Source: Puniceicoccales bacterium (GTDB taxonomy: Bacteria > Verrucomicrobiota > Verrucomicrobiia > Opitutales > UBA953). Taken from it: a stretch of DNA of 6,620 bases. Within the stretch, counting starts at the first letter, position 1. Each line of letters opens with the position of its first letter. The stretch is from the NCBI GenBank assembly GCA_031289285.1, contig JAITPT010000116.1:1-6620 (forward strand). Reading direction: 5' to 3'. Made by a program: the position numbers and the translations under genes. The notes under the pieces were generated by a model, which ran no database searches, had not been told where the DNA came from, and saw nothing but the letters and a program-made list of their open reading frames with translations. Of this stretch, positions 5,853 through 6,620 are shown piece after piece.

Positions 5853-5901
5853 GTCCCGTAGGGACGACACAGCGACGGCGGCGGTCTGGTTGCGTCCCTA
5901 C
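5853..5901. repeat. GTCCC-GTA-GGGAC hairpin with outer inverted copy
   Basis: The sequence gtccc gta gggac (5853-5865) is a 5-bp stem with a 3-nt loop. In addition gtagggacg (5858-5866) is the reverse complement of cgtccctac (5893-5901), so the left sequence can pair locally or with the right copy. The right end lies exactly where the minus-strand ATPase-like remnant stops matching its family, which suggests that this repeat was inserted into or joined to that gene. Confidence 0.6.
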
Positions 5902-5964
5902 ATAGAGGTAGTCCCCGTTTCGGAGTTCGGGAAAGTTTTGGATGCCGAGCGGGAGACGTTTCAT
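5899..5964 (-). pseudogene. Remnant of an AAA-ATPase-like / PD-(D/E)XK family gene, N-terminus only
   Basis: Reading the minus strand from the ATG at 5964-5962 gives 22 codons starting MKRLPLGIQNF and ending with YLYV. This matches the characteristic N-terminus of the 'predicted AAA-ATPase' family (PF09820, often with a C-terminal PD-(D/E)XK nuclease domain), which typically reads KLPIGIQ...F..(L/I)R...YLYVDKT. The expected DKT that follows YV is missing: the frame runs straight into the GTAGGGACG repeat at 5901-5893 and continues as repeat-derived sequence. Only the first few percent of a normal gene is present and no downstream ATPase motifs are seen in the window. The family match is from memory of the consensus, without a search. 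Confidence 0.55.
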
Positions 5965-6319
5965 TGGAAAAAGGCGGTGCGTGAATGCCCGAATGTGCGA
6001 TGAGTGAAAAAGTGCGAGCTTGTCTGTTTGCACGGGACGGTGCTGGCGGAGGTGTCGGGTGGCAAGCACGGCTTCGTGTGGAGCCGTCTTCCCCTCGCCA
6101 GCCCTCGTCCCCTGCGCGACGGGCTGTGCTCTGCGTGACGGGTGACGGGCTTGCCCCGCAGCTGCTTAGTTCCCCTCGCGGGTCATTGGCACCTCGCCCC
6201 ATGCGGCGAAAAATATTCCTTGACACGCCCGCAAAAACGCTCTGCGCAAAATCGCGTCCTCGGCGTCCGCATGTGTGAGCTGATGGGGCAGTGCCGATGG
6301 CGGCGATAGAGGCCGCAGG
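5965..6319. other. Non-coding stretch with one moderate stem-loop
   Basis: No reading frame here resembles a known protein. The only clear structure is at 6043-6101: ctggcg pairs with cgccag as an outer stem, enclosing acggct/agccgt (6068-6073 with 6082-6087). The hexamer gacggg recurs at 6118, 6137 and 6144. A TTGACA at 6220-6225 lacks a matching -10 element. Confidence 0.4.
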
Positions 6320-6376
6320 CACGGACGACCACGAACGCTCACGGACAACCACAGGCCTTCACAGACAAACACGGAC
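6320..6376 (-). repeat. 10-bp-period GTCCGTG array, copy 2 (minus strand)
   Basis: On the + strand the cores read CACGGAC, CACGAAC, CACGGAC, CACAGGC, CACAGAC, CACGGAC, starting at 6320, 6330, 6340, 6350, 6360 and 6370. This is six units with an exact 10-bp period, in the reverse orientation to the array at 201-260. The three bases between cores vary freely while the cores are held close to consensus. Confidence 0.85.
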
Positions 6377-6592
6377 AGTGCTAACGATGACGGACGGCGC
6401 TGCCAGCGGATACCGCCACAGGCAGATGCACAGCGACGCGGACAGCATCGGCGTGGGCGAGAGGCGGGTTGCGCAAGACGTTGCCACGGGCGAGTGCTAC
6501 TGGGCGCGAGCGAGAGGTCAGCACCGAGTTCGAGGCAGTGCATCACCACCAAAGCCCCTGCTCGCCCCCGCACGCCCTCGCCCTCCGCATTA
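6377..6592. other. Unassigned spacer between two arrays
   Basis: I see no gene. Scattered fragments such as cacaggc (6417-6423), cacagcg (6429-6435) and cggacag (6438-6444) might be a decayed continuation of the preceding array, but they are out of the 10-bp phase. The arrays on either side point in opposite orientations, so this stretch sits inside a loose inverted repeat. Confidence 0.35.
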
Positions 6593-6620
6593 GTCCGTGT
6601 GTGTCCGTCCGTGTGCGTCC
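6593..6620 (+). repeat. 10-bp-period GTCCGTG array, copy 3 (cut by window end)
   Basis: GTCC begins at 6593, 6603 and 6617. GTCCGTG is seen at 6593 and again at 6607, where the phase slips by 4 bases before resuming 10 bp later. The array has the same orientation as the copy at 201-260 and probably continues beyond the window. Confidence 0.65.

Noticed and set aside
6220..6225. TTGACA as a -35 promoter element
   Set aside because: No TATAAT-like hexamer lies 16-18 bp downstream and no gene follows.

Overview
The window looks like a GC-rich chromosomal segment from a member of the PVC group, most likely Verrucomicrobiota (Opitutales-like). This is inferred from the C-ending codon usage, the near absence of Shine-Dalgarno sequences, the Tat-exported Gfo/Idh/MocA oxidoreductase carrying a QKP rather than EKP motif, and intergenic DNA packed with palindromic repeats. 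The taxonomy rests on protein and repeat style, not on a marker gene.

Layout. Positions 1-408 are non-coding and hold a direct repeat (1-19 and 150-168), an array of GTCCGTG motifs with an exact 10-bp period (201-260), a 21-bp palindrome (263-283), a terminator-like hairpin with a T8 tract (296-328) and a 10-bp inverted repeat (331-372). Four genes follow on the + strand: an exported protein of unknown function (409-1470), a Tat-signal Gfo/Idh/MocA oxidoreductase (1509-2921), aroB 3-dehydroquinate synthase (2914-4047, overlapping the previous stop by 8 bp) and an NAD-type malate dehydrogenase (4156-5160). A strong hairpin at 5189-5225 closes the gene block.

Positions 5226-6620 contain no credible intact gene. 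They hold, in order, a 162-bp hairpin element with 17-bp terminal inverted repeats (5274-5435), a 374-bp near-palindrome with arms of about 120 bp (5435-5808) containing three copies of a smaller palindrome, a GTCCCTAC-type inverted repeat (5853-5901), a 22-codon remnant resembling the N-terminus of an AAA-ATPase-like/PD-(D/E)XK protein on the minus strand (5899-5964), and two more 10-bp-period GTCCGTG arrays (6320-6376 on the minus strand; 6593 to the window edge on the plus strand).

How the parts work together. AroB (shikimate pathway) and malate dehydrogenase (central carbon metabolism) are housekeeping enzymes. The oxidoreductase and the first exported protein probably act in the cell envelope. 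Only the oxidoreductase-aroB pair is clearly coupled, by overlap. The unusual content is the repeat-rich tail and the helically phased GTCCGTG arrays flanking the genes. No complete new defence or mobile system is visible.
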